NCBI RefSeq assembly: GCF_003952225.1
Contig: NZ_CP034437.1
Location: 6,553,001 to 6,617,000, forward strand
Source: Paenibacillus albus
GTDB taxonomy: Bacteria > Bacillota > Bacilli > Paenibacillales > Paenibacillaceae
Direction of reading: 5' to 3'
Length of the DNA: 64,000 nt
Shown here: in pieces, positions 35,416 through 44,505 of the stretch
Position numbering within the stretch: position 1 is the stretch's first letter
Layout of the letters: each line of letters begins with the position of its first letter
Notes under the pieces: generated by a model
Told to the model about the DNA's origin: nothing
The model's input: the letters and a program-made list of their open reading frames with translations, nothing else
Databases searched by the model: none
Made by a program: the position numbers and the translations under genes

Positions 35416-35604
35416 CTACTCCTCGCCATCCTCTTTCAGACGATCACACGAAACTGTCTGCGTATTCAGCGGATCGGAGCCAACCTGCACGGTTGCCATC
35501 CCATTCACTTCATCCACATTTTCGATCCAGACCGGCTGCCCGCCCAATTGAACGGAGAAGGTATCCTTGGAGCTGTAAATTTGCATGGCGCGTTTCGTAT
35601 CCAT
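35416..35604 (-). CDS. sspH: H-type small acid-soluble spore protein
   Basis: The 62-residue protein starts MDTKRAMQIYSSKDTF and contains VWIENVDEVNGMATVQV, the pattern of SspH proteins of the spore core. It lies six bases after another small gene and behind a sigma-G-like promoter, so it should be made in the forespore. Confidence 0.88.
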   Translation of the reverse strand: MDTKRAMQIYSSKDTFSVQLGGQPVWIENVDEVNGMATVQVGSDPLNTQTVSCDRLKEDGEE

Positions 35605-35610
35605 TGATCG

Positions 35611-35778
35611 TTAATTCCTCGTTTCTTGCTCCATTGTATCCGTGGTGGATTCAGCAATTAACCCATTGTTCAAGGTTACTTGCCCGCCGCCTAATCCTTC
35701 ATTCACCATCCGGTCAATGTCCATAAAATAATCTGCGCGGCCTTCATGGTTCTTGTCGTTGTTATCTGTATCCGCCAT
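35611..35778 (-). CDS. Small acidic protein co-transcribed with sspH
   Basis: A 55-residue protein starting MADTDNNDKN with a glycine-rich middle (NEGLGGGQVTLNNG). The ATG at 35778 follows GGAGGAC. Its position between a sigma-G-like promoter and sspH suggests a minor spore protein, but no family is recognised. Confidence 0.55.
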   Translation of the reverse strand: MADTDNNDKNHEGRADYFMDIDRMVNEGLGGGQVTLNNGLIAESTTDTMEQETRN

Positions 35779-35820
35779 TCCAAAGTCCTCCTTCAGATGA
35801 TGATGTTGGCTTACTAACGA

Positions 35821-35850
35821 AAATATGCCCTTCACAGCTTACTTTCATGC
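35821..35850 (-). promoter_or_regulatory. Sigma-G-like forespore promoter
   Basis: On the minus strand GCATG (35846-35850), 18 bp and CATATTT (35821-35827) fit the sigma-G consensus (GHATR, 18 bp, CATNHTA) with one change. SspH genes are sigma-G dependent in B. subtilis. Confidence 0.6.
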
Positions 35851-35903
35851 ATTTGCGGGAACACTGGTACTAGCGTTCAATTACAGGGTGAGGGGGAAAT
35901 AAG

Positions 35904-36841
35904 ATGCACACGGTTTGGAAAGGGGCCATCAGCTTCGGCCTCGTACATGTGCCTGTCAAAATGTTTTCAGCTACCGAGGATAAAGATATTTCGCTCAAAA
36001 TGATCCACCGCGAGTGCGGGAGCAATATTAGCTATATTCGTAAATGTCCGACCTGCGAGGTCGATGTGGAGTGGGATGATATTGTAAAAGGTTACGAGTA
36101 CGAGAAGGGCCGCTACGTTCTATTGGAGAAGGACGAGCTGGAGGCTCTTTCGAGCGACGCGACGAAGACGATTACGATTCTTGATTTTGTCGCGCTGGAG
36201 GAGATAGACCCGATTTATTTTCAGAAGACGTACTACCTCTCCCCGATCAAGCGGGCGGCAATGCGTACAATCTGCTGATGGAGGCCATGCGGCAATCCGG
36301 CCGTATCGGCATCGCGAAGGTATCTATCCGTTCGAAAAGCTCGCTTGCTGCAATCCGTATTATTGATGACTGCCTGGCTATGGAGACGATATTCTACCCC
36401 GATGAGATTCGGTCAATCGACCAAGTTCCCGGCCTGCCTGAGACGGTAAACGTCAATGAGAAAGAGCTGATGATGGCGCGGATGCTGATCGAGCAGCTGT
36501 CGACCCCTTTTGAGCCGGCAAAGTATACCGATGACTATCGCACCCGTCTAATGGATCTCATTCAGCATAAAATCGCCGGCGAAGACGTTTCTGTCGCGCC
36601 TGAGCAGCAGCGCACGAATGTGCTTGACCTCATGGCTGCGCTGCAAGCAAGCCTCGAGGCGGTGAAGCTGCCGCCGAACGCGCCCGGCGGCATCGATACT
36701 GGAGCGGCGAGCACCACACCTTCCTCTGCCACTGAACCACCCGCCGCAGCGGAAGCTGGCACAGCAGCCGGAGGCGAGGTCGTCGCCAAAGTGAAGACGC
36801 CGCGTGCTCGCAAAACGGCGAAGAAGGAAACGGTGTCCTAG
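35904..36841 (+). pseudogene. ku: Ku double-strand-break end-binding protein, frameshifted
   Basis: The first frame (35904-36278, 124 residues) begins with the Ku start HTVWKGAISFGLVHVPVKMF and runs well until YYLSP. The next 12 codons then read as nonsense to a TGA. Shifting by one base at the CCCC run (36241-36244) restores DQAGGNAYNLL and the second frame (36278-36841), which carries RIGIAKVSIRSK and an Ala/Pro-rich tail. One C appears to be missing. The second ATG overlaps the first stop (TGATG). A true mutation, a sequencing error and restart cannot be separated here. Confidence 0.8.
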
Positions 36842-37867
36842 ATGTCTGCGCACAATCAGGAGCAGCCGTGGGCAGACGATTCCTCAGCGCTTGCGGCGGT
36901 AAATTTGAGCGGTGGCGGCGCTTTGCAGCCGCTCGCTCTTCCGAATGAACCGATGGCTCCAATCTCGGATGACGAGCTGCCAATCGGGAGCGATTGGGGC
37001 TACCAGCTCAAGTGGGACGGCGTCCGCATGCTTGCTCGGCTTGATGGGGACGGGCATGTGGAGCTATTTTCGCGGAAGCTGTATTTGAAGAACGGTATCT
37101 ATCCGGAGATAGTTTCGCTGATCACCTCCAAGGCGGAGAAACTTGGCCGCTGCTTGCTCGATGGTGAAGTCGTCTGGTTTGATGGCGTTCGCCCGAGCTT
37201 CCAGCATGTCCTCAAAAGAGAACGTTCGCGCTCGACAGACACAGAAACAAGAGCGCCGCTGAATGGCGGGCTTGTCTATGTGCTGTTCGATATTCTCGCT
37301 GATGAGAGCGGCGACCTTCGGCAGCTGCCCTACGAGGAGCGCCACCGTAAGCTGATGGAACTGTGTCCCGCGGACGATCCGCGCATGTTCGTGACGGAGC
37401 TGTTCAAGGACGGTCCGGCGCTGTGGGAATGGGTACAGACGAACAGTTGGGAAGGTGTCGTGAGTAAGCGGCTTAGCAGCCCTTATCGGGACGACAAGAA
37501 GCACCGCGATTGGCTGAAGAAGAAGATTGCGCTTGTGCTCGATGTCGATATTGTTGGACTTAAGTGGCGAAATGGCATTGTGGCGAGCCTCGTCATGGAG
37601 TATGAAGACAGCTATCTCGGCAGCGTCTCTCTTGGCCTTAATGATGCGCTTCGGCGCGTAATTGCTTCAACCTTTCGTCCGCAGAACGCGCAGCTGGCCG
37701 TTGTCGCCTGTCCTTTTCCGGTGACGCCGGAGGATCTGCGCAAAGAAGAAGTACAGTGGCTCTCGATGCCGTTCAAATGCCGCGTGACCGGGCTTGAGTT
37801 CACTTCCGCGGGACAGCTGCGCCATCCGAAGCTTGTCACCTTCCTGCCTAAGGAGCCTCTGCCATGA
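36842..37867 (+). CDS. ATP-dependent DNA ligase (LigD ligase domain as separate protein)
   Basis: The 341-residue protein has the nucleotidyl-transfer motif LKWDGVR (Lys about residue 59), LLDGEVVWFDG and SWEGVVSKRL, then an OB-fold. It seals breaks in end joining with Ku. The gene starts directly at the end of the ku frame, with no gap. No phosphoesterase or polymerase domain is fused; the polymerase is encoded by the next gene. Confidence 0.92.
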   Translation: MSAHNQEQPWADDSSALAAVNLSGGGALQPLALPNEPMAPISDDELPIGSDWGYQLKWDGVRMLARLDGDGHVELFSRKLYLKNGIYPEIVSLITSKAEKLGRCLLDGEVVWFDGVRPSFQHVLKRERSRSTDTETRAPLNGGLVYVLFDILADESGDLRQLPYEERHRKLMELCPADDPRMFVTELFKDGPALWEWVQTNSWEGVVSKRLSSPYRDDKKHRDWLKKKIALVLDVDIVGLKWRNGIVASLVMEYEDSYLGSVSLGLNDALRRVIASTFRPQNAQLAVVACPFPVTPEDLRKEEVQWLSMPFKCRVTGLEFTSAGQLRHPKLVTFLPKEPLP

Positions 37868-38766
37868 GCGCCCGTTCGGTTAAGGGGACCATCGTCGTCG
37901 AAGGACAGGAGCTGACGATCAGTAATCCGGACAAATTGCTTTTCCCCGATATGGGCATCACGAAGGCGATCTTCTTGCAGCGGCTGGCTGCGCTATCGCC
38001 TTGGCTAATTAAGCATTGCCAGGATCGAATGCTGACGACGATTCGTTTTCCCGATGGCGTGGACGGCAAATCATTTTATCAGAAGAACTGCCCCACTCCT
38101 GCCCCAGAGTTCGTCGAAACGGTGCAGCATGAGAGCATCGCCTACGTGAAGCTAACATCGCTGCCGGTACTTCTGTGGCTCGGTAATTTGGCTTGCATCG
38201 AATACCACGCCTCATTCGATCGTATCAGCAACCCCGTACATCCAACGGAGTGGATACTCGATCTAGACCCAACGCTGGAGGAAGAGCCTCGCATCATGGA
38301 GGCAGCCTTGCTCGTCGGCGATCTTCTCCGATCACTTGGCGTCGAATCCGTGCCGAAGACGTCGGGTGCGACAGGTGTGCAAGTCATCGTACCGCTCATC
38401 CCTGAGCTAACCTTCGACGAATTGCGCGTCATCGGGGAGTTTGTCGGCAGCTACTTGTCGGACAAGCATCCGCAGCTGTTTACGATCGAGCGATTCAAGC
38501 GGAATCGCGGCGAGCTGATCTATATCGACTACCTGCAGCACTACAGCGGCAAAACCATCATCGCCCCCTACTCTCCGCGCGCCCGCCGAGCCGCCAGCGT
38601 CTCCACCCCTCTCTACTGGGATGAAGTTCGCCGCGGCGTCTCGATTACCGACTACAATTTACTGAACATCGAAGAGAGATTGCTGCAGGAAGGCGATCTG
38701 CTGGACAAAGTGGCACCGCAGTCGCTCAGGTCGATTCTTCAGTTTATTGGCGCGAAGGGTCGGTAG
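37864..38766 (+). CDS. LigD-type polymerase/primase domain protein
   Basis: The 300-residue protein has LTISNPDKLLFPDMGITK at the start, LDLDP (catalytic Asp pair, about 138-142) and SGATGVQVIVPL. It is the archaeo-eukaryotic primase-like polymerase of end joining, which fills gaps with preference for ribonucleotides in known homologues. The start overlaps the ligase stop in ATGA form, completing a ku-lig-pol operon. Confidence 0.92.
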   Translation: MSARSVKGTIVVEGQELTISNPDKLLFPDMGITKAIFLQRLAALSPWLIKHCQDRMLTTIRFPDGVDGKSFYQKNCPTPAPEFVETVQHESIAYVKLTSLPVLLWLGNLACIEYHASFDRISNPVHPTEWILDLDPTLEEEPRIMEAALLVGDLLRSLGVESVPKTSGATGVQVIVPLIPELTFDELRVIGEFVGSYLSDKHPQLFTIERFKRNRGELIYIDYLQHYSGKTIIAPYSPRARRAASVSTPLYWDEVRRGVSITDYNLLNIEERLLQEGDLLDKVAPQSLRSILQFIGAKGR

Positions 38767-38860
38767 GAGACGAAATAGAGAGCAAGCAGAGTGATAGTTT
38801 TCTTGGAGAGCTTTATTTTCGTGGTAAAATAAGGTGTACATTCCGAGGGAGGTTATCACC

Positions 38861-39415
38861 TTGTACTTGTTCCAATCCAGCAGCCTTCGTGTCCGTCCGC
38901 TTGCTGAAGCTGATGCCGTTCACCTCGTGAAGTGGCTGTCTGACCCTACTATTTTGCAGTATTATGCGGGGAGAGATCGTCCTCATGATATGAAGATGGT
39001 TCACGATATTTTCTATCAGGATAGCGATACCGACGCTGAATTCAGATGTTTGATCGAATACGATTCCGTGCCCATTGGTTATGTCCAATTCTATGAACTG
39101 GATGATGAATACAAGCAAAAGCTTGGATATGCGATGCCGGAGTTGAACGAGACCATCTACGGTGCTGATCAGTTTATCGGAGAACCGGATTATTGGAATA
39201 AAGGAATCGGTACGTCGCTGGTGCGAGCAATGGTCGAGTATATCGTGCAAGCGCTGAGAGCAAGCAGAGTCGTGATGGATCCGCAAACGTGGAATACGAG
39301 GTCGATCGCTTGTTACGAGAAATGCGGCTTTCGCAAGATAAAGCTGCTGCCAGCTCACGAATGGCATGAAGGCGAACGAAGAGATTCGTGGCTGATGGAA
39401 TATGCCGCACGATAA
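38861..39415 (+). CDS. GNAT acetyltransferase, aminoglycoside 6'-N-acetyltransferase-like
   Basis: The ~184-residue protein resembles the AAC(6') branch: RPLAEADAVHLVKWLSDP at the start, QFIGEPDYWNKGIGTSLVRAM (acetyl-CoA site, read in two pieces) and ACYEKCGFRK. The substrate cannot be given from sequence; such chromosomal genes need not confer resistance. The TTG at 38861 is preferred because GAGGGAGG lies eight bases upstream; a GTG 27 bases earlier has no ribosome site. Confidence 0.8.
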   Translation: MYLFQSSSLRVRPLAEADAVHLVKWLSDPTILQYYAGRDRPHDMKMVHDIFYQDSDTDAEFRCLIEYDSVPIGYVQFYELDDEYKQKLGYAMPELNETIYGADQFIGEPDYWNKGIGTSLVRAMVEYIVQALRASRVVMDPQTWNTRSIACYEKCGFRKIKLLPAHEWHEGERRDSWLMEYAAR

Positions 39416-39517
39416 AATCCGCACAATTTTATAGAAAATGTAGTTTTATTTTCGTTGTCCGATTCGGCGTATCGGCGTATTATTAGAGTAACAATATATC
39501 GAATGAGGTGATCGTTC

Positions 39518-39712
39518 ATGAAGGAAGAAGCAGCGCGTCTGCACGAACGCACCAACACTTGGCACCACAAGCACAATACTCGTGTGGCTGAATTTCATAA
39601 GCTCCACGCTGAGCAGCTCGAGCAAGGAACGAACGGGACGAGCTGGCTGGCGAGATGGGAACGATTCGTGTACACGAATGGAAAGCGTCTGATCAAGAAA
39701 GTAACGAGGTAG
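39518..39712 (+). CDS. Small basic hypothetical protein (64 aa)
   Basis: It starts MKEEAARLHE behind GAGGTGATCG and is rich in His, Lys and Glu, with two tryptophans in the second half. It stands alone between the GNAT gene and a bidirectional terminator. No family is recognised. Confidence 0.5.
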   Translation: MKEEAARLHERTNTWHHKHNTRVAEFHKLHAEQLEQGTNGTSWLARWERFVYTNGKRLIKKVTR

Positions 39713-39765
39713 CCGAGGTAGCTTGTGCCCTCTACCCGCTTCGGCCGCACTCAAGAGCAATAAAC

Positions 39766-39803
39766 AAGAAAGCCGGACCCTCACTAAGGGCCCGGCTTTC
39801 TTC
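39766..39803. terminator. Bidirectional terminator
   Basis: AGAAAGCCGG, inner CCCT/AGGG pairs and CCGGCTTTCT form a long stem between converging genes. Confidence 0.85.
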
Positions 39804-39820
39804 TATTCTCTCAACATCTA

Positions 39821-40756
39821 TCACAATATGGATTCGATCCGCGCCAGCACGTCTTCAGACAACGTGATGCCAGAAGCGTTCACGTTCTCGACGACTTGCT
39901 CCGGACGGCTTGCGCCGACAAGCGCGCTCGCTACGTTCGATTGGCGCAGGATCCATGCAAGCGCCAGCTGGCCAGTCGTGATCTCGAGTTCCTTCGCAAT
40001 CGCGGACAACGCGCCGACCTTCGCGATTTTCTCCTCGGTGATGCCTTTGCGCACCCATTCAAGCTTCGATGCACGGCTGCCCTCAGGGATATCAGCCAAA
40101 GAGGCGTATTTTCCAGTCAGGAGGCCTTGAGCCAGCGGCGAGAATACGACCTGTCCAATGCCGTTCTTCTCTCCGTACGGGATGACTTCCTTCTCAATGT
40201 AACGTTCAAACATATTGTATACAGGCTGGCTGACAACGATGCGATCCAGCAAATAACGGTCTGCTGTCGCAAGCGCATCCGCCATTTGGGATGCCGTCCA
40301 CTCGCTGACACCGGCATAGAGCACCTTGCCCGAACGGATCAGATCGTCGATCGCACGAAGCGTCTCCTGCAGCGGCGTTTCTTGATCGTAGCGGTGGCAA
40401 TAGAAAATATCGACATAGTCCGTGTTAAGCCGCTTCAAGCTCGCATTGGCTTGTTCAATGACATGCTTGCGGGAGAGGCCGCGGTCATTCGGGCCATCGC
40501 CCATCGGCCAGAACGCTTTGGTCGCGAGCACATACGATTCACGCGGATACGCCTTGATTGTCTCGCCGAGCAGCACCTCTGCCGCACCACGCTCGTACAC
40601 ATTGGCTGTATCAAAGAAATTAACGCCGAGATCGTATGCGGTTTCAATTGCTTTCACAGCATTTTCACGTTCGACATAACCACCATATGTAAGCCAGCTT
40701 CCCAAGCTGATCTCACTTACTTTAAGTCCACTTCCACCAAGCTTTCTGTAATTCAT
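39821..40756 (-). CDS. Aldo/keto reductase
   Basis: The 311-residue protein starts MNYRKLGGSGLKVSEISLG and has the tetrad residues in DTANVYERGAAE (Asp, Tyr), the Lys in VLATKAF and the His in IFYCHRYD. Many members of this type (similar to voltage-gated channel beta subunits) reduce aldehydes with NADPH. The ATG at 40756 follows GGAGGG. It diverges from an HxlR regulator that is likely to control it. Confidence 0.92.
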   Translation of the reverse strand: MNYRKLGGSGLKVSEISLGSWLTYGGYVERENAVKAIETAYDLGVNFFDTANVYERGAAEVLLGETIKAYPRESYVLATKAFWPMGDGPNDRGLSRKHVIEQANASLKRLNTDYVDIFYCHRYDQETPLQETLRAIDDLIRSGKVLYAGVSEWTASQMADALATADRYLLDRIVVSQPVYNMFERYIEKEVIPYGEKNGIGQVVFSPLAQGLLTGKYASLADIPEGSRASKLEWVRKGITEEKIAKVGALSAIAKELEITTGQLALAWILRQSNVASALVGASRPEQVVENVNASGITLSEDVLARIESIL

Positions 40757-40774
40757 TCGATATCCCTCCTGCAT

Positions 40775-40900
40775 CCTTTTACGCGAAACCCACGCAAACC
40801 TATTCTACCGATATCAATATCAAATTTAAAGTAGTGAAAAAAACATCAATATATTATACTTATTATATATACTATACTTCTTGTTACTTACTTCTCAGAG
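40775..40900. promoter_or_regulatory. Divergent promoter region of the reductase and hxlR genes
   Basis: About 125 bases, very AT-rich in 40840-40880 (ATATTATACTTATTATATAT). It should hold promoters for both genes and the HxlR binding site, but no single operator stands out. Confidence 0.45.
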
Positions 40901-40912
40901 AGGATGGATTCG

Positions 40913-41245
40913 ATGTCTGCCAATAATTATGTTCCGAAAGATCCTGCCATCATCGCGTGCAATATCGAGAAGACGCTTGACGTCATCGGCGGGAAGTGGG
41001 CCTTTCTCGTACTTCGTGAGCTGTTCTGCGAGAAGCGTCGTTTCGGCGAGCTGCAGCGGTCGATTCCGTCGGTCAGCCCAAGGGCGCTGACAAGTACGCT
41101 GCGCCATCTCGAGAGCCAAGGCGTGCTGGAGCGGCATGTCTTCCCTACCGTCCCTGTCACCGTTGAATATTCATTAACGCCGAAAGGCGTCGATCTTCAT
41201 CAGATTCTTCATGAAATGAAGCTATGGGCCGCGAAGTGGACCTAA
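40913..41245 (+). CDS. HxlR-family transcription regulator
   Basis: The 110-residue winged-helix protein has the family pattern IEKTLDVIGGKWAFLVLREL, RRFGELQRSIPSVSPRALT and LTPKGVDLHQIL. An N-terminal Cys (about residue 17) could sense electrophiles or oxidants as in related regulators. The second ATG at 40913 has proper spacing from GAGG. It probably controls the divergent reductase. Confidence 0.9.
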   Translation: MSANNYVPKDPAIIACNIEKTLDVIGGKWAFLVLRELFCEKRRFGELQRSIPSVSPRALTSTLRHLESQGVLERHVFPTVPVTVEYSLTPKGVDLHQILHEMKLWAAKWT

Positions 41246-41254
41246 ACGCATATG

Positions 41255-41307
41255 AGAGCAGGAGAAGGACTAGCCATTTGATGGCTAGCCCTTCTCCTGC
41301 TCTTTTA
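41255..41307. terminator. Bidirectional terminator
   Basis: A very long stem pairs AGAGCAGGAGAAGG with CCTTCTCCTGCTCT, with inner CTAGCCAT/ATGGCTAG pairs. It separates the converging hxlR and HD-GYP genes. Confidence 0.9.
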
Positions 41308-41323
41308 TATTGGCTTGGTGCTA

Positions 41324-42346
41324 TTAAAGTCCAATAATCTGTTTAATTTGCAGCTTGCGCTCGCACGATAGGTCAATGAAGCTCTCGCCGACTTTAATTA
41401 GCGGCGCTTCCTCGTCATGCGGGTTAATATAGACAATCTCGCCTTCGCGGTCATCCGTGAGCACGACCTTCTGACCGATCATCTTCGTCGTAATATTCTC
41501 GAGGAACACGGAGACGATACGTGGATCAAGCTTGCCGAAGTAGCCATCGCGAAGCTCGCGAACGACTTCATAGAACGGCAGTGCCTTCTTATATGGACGT
41601 TCGGATGACATGGCATGGAAAATATCCGCAACCGCTACGATTTTGCTGAACAGATCAATTTTGTCAGACGGAAGTCCAAGCGGATAGCCGCCGCCGTCTT
41701 CTCGTTCATGGTGCTGCAGCGCGACAAGCGCCGAACGATAGCTGATCCCCTCGGTCTTCTTCAAGATATCGTAGCCAAGGACCGTATGCTTCTTCACAAG
41801 CTCGAACTCTTCTGCGGTCAGCTTGCCTGGTTTATTAAGAATATCTGCCGGAATCTTCACCTTGCCGATATCAAGCAGCGTCGCCCCAATAGTAAGCGCT
41901 GTCAAATCCGCGTCGCTTAATTGCAGCCATTTGCCAATCATCGTGGAGAGGATGCCAACGCCGATATTATGCTGATAGGTATAATCCCCTTGTGCCTTAA
42001 CCGCTTCGAATAGCTCGAAGATATTCGGGTGTCCAGCAACGCTCTTCACCGCTGGAATGATGTCATTCTGAAGCTCGTTCATCGGCACTGTGCCCGACTG
42101 GCGAATGGATTCATACATCGCTTTAGCGCGTTTCATCACTTGCCCTACCGCCTCGCGAGCCGTCTCCGATTTCGCTGAACTCTGCTCTATTTCAACCAAA
42201 TCAAAGAGAATGGAGACATAATCGATATTATGCTTCTCCAGCAGCGTCAAATGCTCTTCCTGAAGCACGCTGCCTGCCGGAAGGATTGTAACGCCAAAAT
42301 GGTTGACGACGTCATTTTTTAACGTTTTTCCGATAAATTGTCGCAT
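41324..42346 (-). CDS. HD-GYP-domain protein with altered HD motif
   Basis: The 340-residue protein has an N-terminal region (1-110), an HD-GYP domain (about 115-270) and a C-terminal part. It keeps YQHNIGVG, KKHTVLGYDIL and HHEREDGGGYP, but the HDIGK motif reads LDIGK, so the metal-binding His is lost. HD-GYP proteins degrade cyclic di-GMP; loss of this His may lower or abolish that, or change the metal site. It is transcribed alone. Confidence 0.85.
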   Translation of the reverse strand: MRQFIGKTLKNDVVNHFGVTILPAGSVLQEEHLTLLEKHNIDYVSILFDLVEIEQSSAKSETAREAVGQVMKRAKAMYESIRQSGTVPMNELQNDIIPAVKSVAGHPNIFELFEAVKAQGDYTYQHNIGVGILSTMIGKWLQLSDADLTALTIGATLLDIGKVKIPADILNKPGKLTAEEFELVKKHTVLGYDILKKTEGISYRSALVALQHHEREDGGGYPLGLPSDKIDLFSKIVAVADIFHAMSSERPYKKALPFYEVVRELRDGYFGKLDPRIVSVFLENITTKMIGQKVVLTDDREGEIVYINPHDEEAPLIKVGESFIDLSCERKLQIKQIIGL

Positions 42347-42514
42347 TTCGCGCCTCCAACGTTACTCATGAATTCTCTATCCCGAAGAGGTAAAACTTGT
42401 ATGTTATTATAATGTACCATGACCATGTAGCTAATGTCCTATGGTATTGATTTACAGTTCATAAAATGAGACAAAAGCACTACTCCCATGTCAGGTTTCC
42501 TGCCCGAAAAATAC

Positions 42515-42542
42515 AAAAAAAGGCAGCGGAGTCCACTGTCTT
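42515..42542 (-). terminator. Terminator after the sigma factor gene
   Basis: On the minus strand GACAGTGG and CCGCTGCC pair with wobble and are followed by seven T residues. Confidence 0.7.
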
Positions 42543-42570
42543 TTGGTTTTGATGCTATTTGGTCAAGAAG

Positions 42571-43152
42571 TTACAGCTCTCCGGTCATAAGTGCGGTCGT
42601 CCAGCGGTCGACCGTGTATGGCATCGGCGGCGACACTTTTCGTTTACCCGCGCGTTTGCGCTTAATGCCAGATTCCTGAGCACGAATGCGGCTTCGAAGC
42701 GTCAGCTTCGAGCGGTGCAGCACCATCTTCACAGCGGGAACCGAGCAATTCAGCTCTTCTGCAATGTCTTGATACGAGTAGTCGAACACCTCGGCAAGCA
42801 GCAGCATCTCCATTTCGCGTTCAGACAGATGCTCAGTCACCCATTCCAGCGTGCCGCGCACAGAAGCATAATTCGGATCGTAATGAGGCTGCAGCAGCGC
42901 TTCGTCGATCGGGACCATGACGCCGCGCCGTCTGCGATGCGCATCGATGTGTAAATTGCGGGCGATCTTGTTCAGCAAGGAGCGAGGATGGCGAAGCCTG
43001 CCAGTATCCCGGTAATGCTTGAATGCCCGAAGCAGCGTCTCCTGCAGCAGATCCTCCGACTCCCATTTCGACCCGGTTAAATAATAGCAATAGGCCCGCA
43101 CATGAGGCAGATGAGGCTTCACGTCTTCTTCGAACTCGGTCCACGGCTTCAT
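42571..43152 (-). CDS. ECF-like RNA polymerase sigma factor
   Basis: The 193-residue protein has sigma region 2 (GSKWESEDLLQETLLRAFKHY, read in two pieces) and region 4 (LSEREMEMLLLAEVFDYSYQDIAEEL, then VKMVLHRSK). A basic tail of about 35 residues follows. The ATG at 43152 follows AAGGAGGG. No anti-sigma gene lies beside it, so control is unknown. ACTAGT repeats lie just upstream (43185-43200). Confidence 0.85.
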   Translation of the reverse strand: MKPWTEFEEDVKPHLPHVRAYCYYLTGSKWESEDLLQETLLRAFKHYRDTGRLRHPRSLLNKIARNLHIDAHRRRRGVMVPIDEALLQPHYDPNYASVRGTLEWVTEHLSEREMEMLLLAEVFDYSYQDIAEELNCSVPAVKMVLHRSKLTLRSRIRAQESGIKRKRAGKRKVSPPMPYTVDRWTTALMTGEL

Positions 43153-43241
43153 GCTTCTAATCCCTCCTTGCCTTACATTCATCTCACTAGTGACTAGTCT
43201 AACAGCCCATTATGAACATGAGATGAAAATAAGCTTAAGAT

Positions 43242-44375
43242 TTAGAAGGAATTTTCAATTAAACCGAATAGCTGCGCTGCACATGCTTCGGCGAGGCTAA
43301 GTGTCTGCGCCATCGCTTCCTCAAGGCTGCAAGGACCAGCCACGATGGAGAAGGCGCTCACTTTCCCTAGCTGACGCAGCGCTTCGCCAGACAAGCTCTT
43401 CGTGCCGCATAGGATAATAACCGGAATATCCAGCGGCAGCGCCGCCCGGCATACGCCTGCCGCTACCTTGCCCGAGAGCGTCTGCTCATCGAGCTTCCCT
43501 TCGCCAGTGATGATGAAGTCCGCATCCTTCACCGCCTCCGCGAAGCCGGATGCCTCCATCACAACGTCGATCCCAGGGCGAATCGACGCCTTCATAAAGC
43601 CGAGCAAGCCGGCGCCCATTCCTCCGGCCGCGCCTCCACCAGGAATGCTGAGCACGTCAATGCCGCGAAGCGCCTGAATCTGCTCCGCGAAGCGAAGCAG
43701 CCCGCTATCTAGCTGCGCGACCATCTCTGGCGTCGCGCCTTTCTGTGGGCCGAACACCGCCGATGCTCCCACCAGCCCGCACAGCGTGTTCGTCACATCG
43801 CAGGCAATCGTGAACTGCGATGCCGCTAGGCGCGGATCGAGCGCGGCGGCGTCGAGCACTGCCAGCTGCGTCAGCGCGCCTCCGCCTTCCGCGAGCGGCT
43901 GCCCCTCCGCATTCAATAGCTGCAAGCCAATCGCCTGCAGCATTCCGGCACCGCCGTCATTCGTCGCGCTGCCTCCGAGGCCGATGATGAACTTGCGGTA
44001 GCCGAGGTCCAGCGCATGCTTAATCAGCTCCCCTGTGCCGCGCGTTGATGTAAGCAGGGGCTGCCGTTCCTCCGGCTGAAGCAGCGGCAACCCCGAAGCC
44101 TGCGCCATCTCAATGACCGCAGTGCTTCCATCGCCGAGCACGCCATAATGCGCCGTTATGGTTCTTCCGAGCGGGTCAGATACGCTCGCCTCTATCCGGC
44201 TGCCTCCCGTCGCATGGACGAGATTGTCCATGATGCCCTCTCCACCATCTGCCAGCGGCACTTCCACAAGCTCCGCGTTCGGCATCACGCTGCGGATGCC
44301 CCTTGCAATGGCTGCGCATAGCTCATGCGCTGACGCTGAGCCTTTAAACGAATCCGGTGCAATGACGATCTTCAT
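43242..44375 (-). CDS. glxK: Glycerate kinase
   Basis: The 377-residue protein matches the GlxK/GarK family: MKIVIAPDSFKGSASAHELC, VEVPLADGGEGIMD, FIIGLGGSATNDGGAGMLQA and FIITGEGKLDEQTLSGK. It phosphorylates D-glycerate (family members make the 2- or 3-phosphate). It is transcribed alone behind GAAAGGGGC. Confidence 0.95.
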   Translation of the reverse strand: MKIVIAPDSFKGSASAHELCAAIARGIRSVMPNAELVEVPLADGGEGIMDNLVHATGGSRIEASVSDPLGRTITAHYGVLGDGSTAVIEMAQASGLPLLQPEERQPLLTSTRGTGELIKHALDLGYRKFIIGLGGSATNDGGAGMLQAIGLQLLNAEGQPLAEGGGALTQLAVLDAAALDPRLAASQFTIACDVTNTLCGLVGASAVFGPQKGATPEMVAQLDSGLLRFAEQIQALRGIDVLSIPGGGAAGGMGAGLLGFMKASIRPGIDVVMEASGFAEAVKDADFIITGEGKLDEQTLSGKVAAGVCRAALPLDIPVIILCGTKSLSGEALRQLGKVSAFSIVAGPCSLEEAMAQTLSLAEACAAQLFGLIENSF

Positions 44376-44450
44376 CCGGCAATAGCCCCTTTCATGCCAT
44401 GTAAGGTTGATACCTCCATTATAACGTCAAGCCGCTCGACATCCACCTAT

Positions 44451-44494
44451 AAAAAAAGTTCTGCCTCATCCCATAAGGGACGAAGGCAGAACTC
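44451..44494 (-). terminator. Terminator after the copper-amine-oxidase-domain gene
   Basis: On the minus strand AGTTCTGCCT and AGGCAGAACT enclose an inner GTCCC/GGGAT stem and are followed by TTTTTTT. Confidence 0.9.
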
Positions 44495-44505
44495 TGTAAA
44501 CATTA

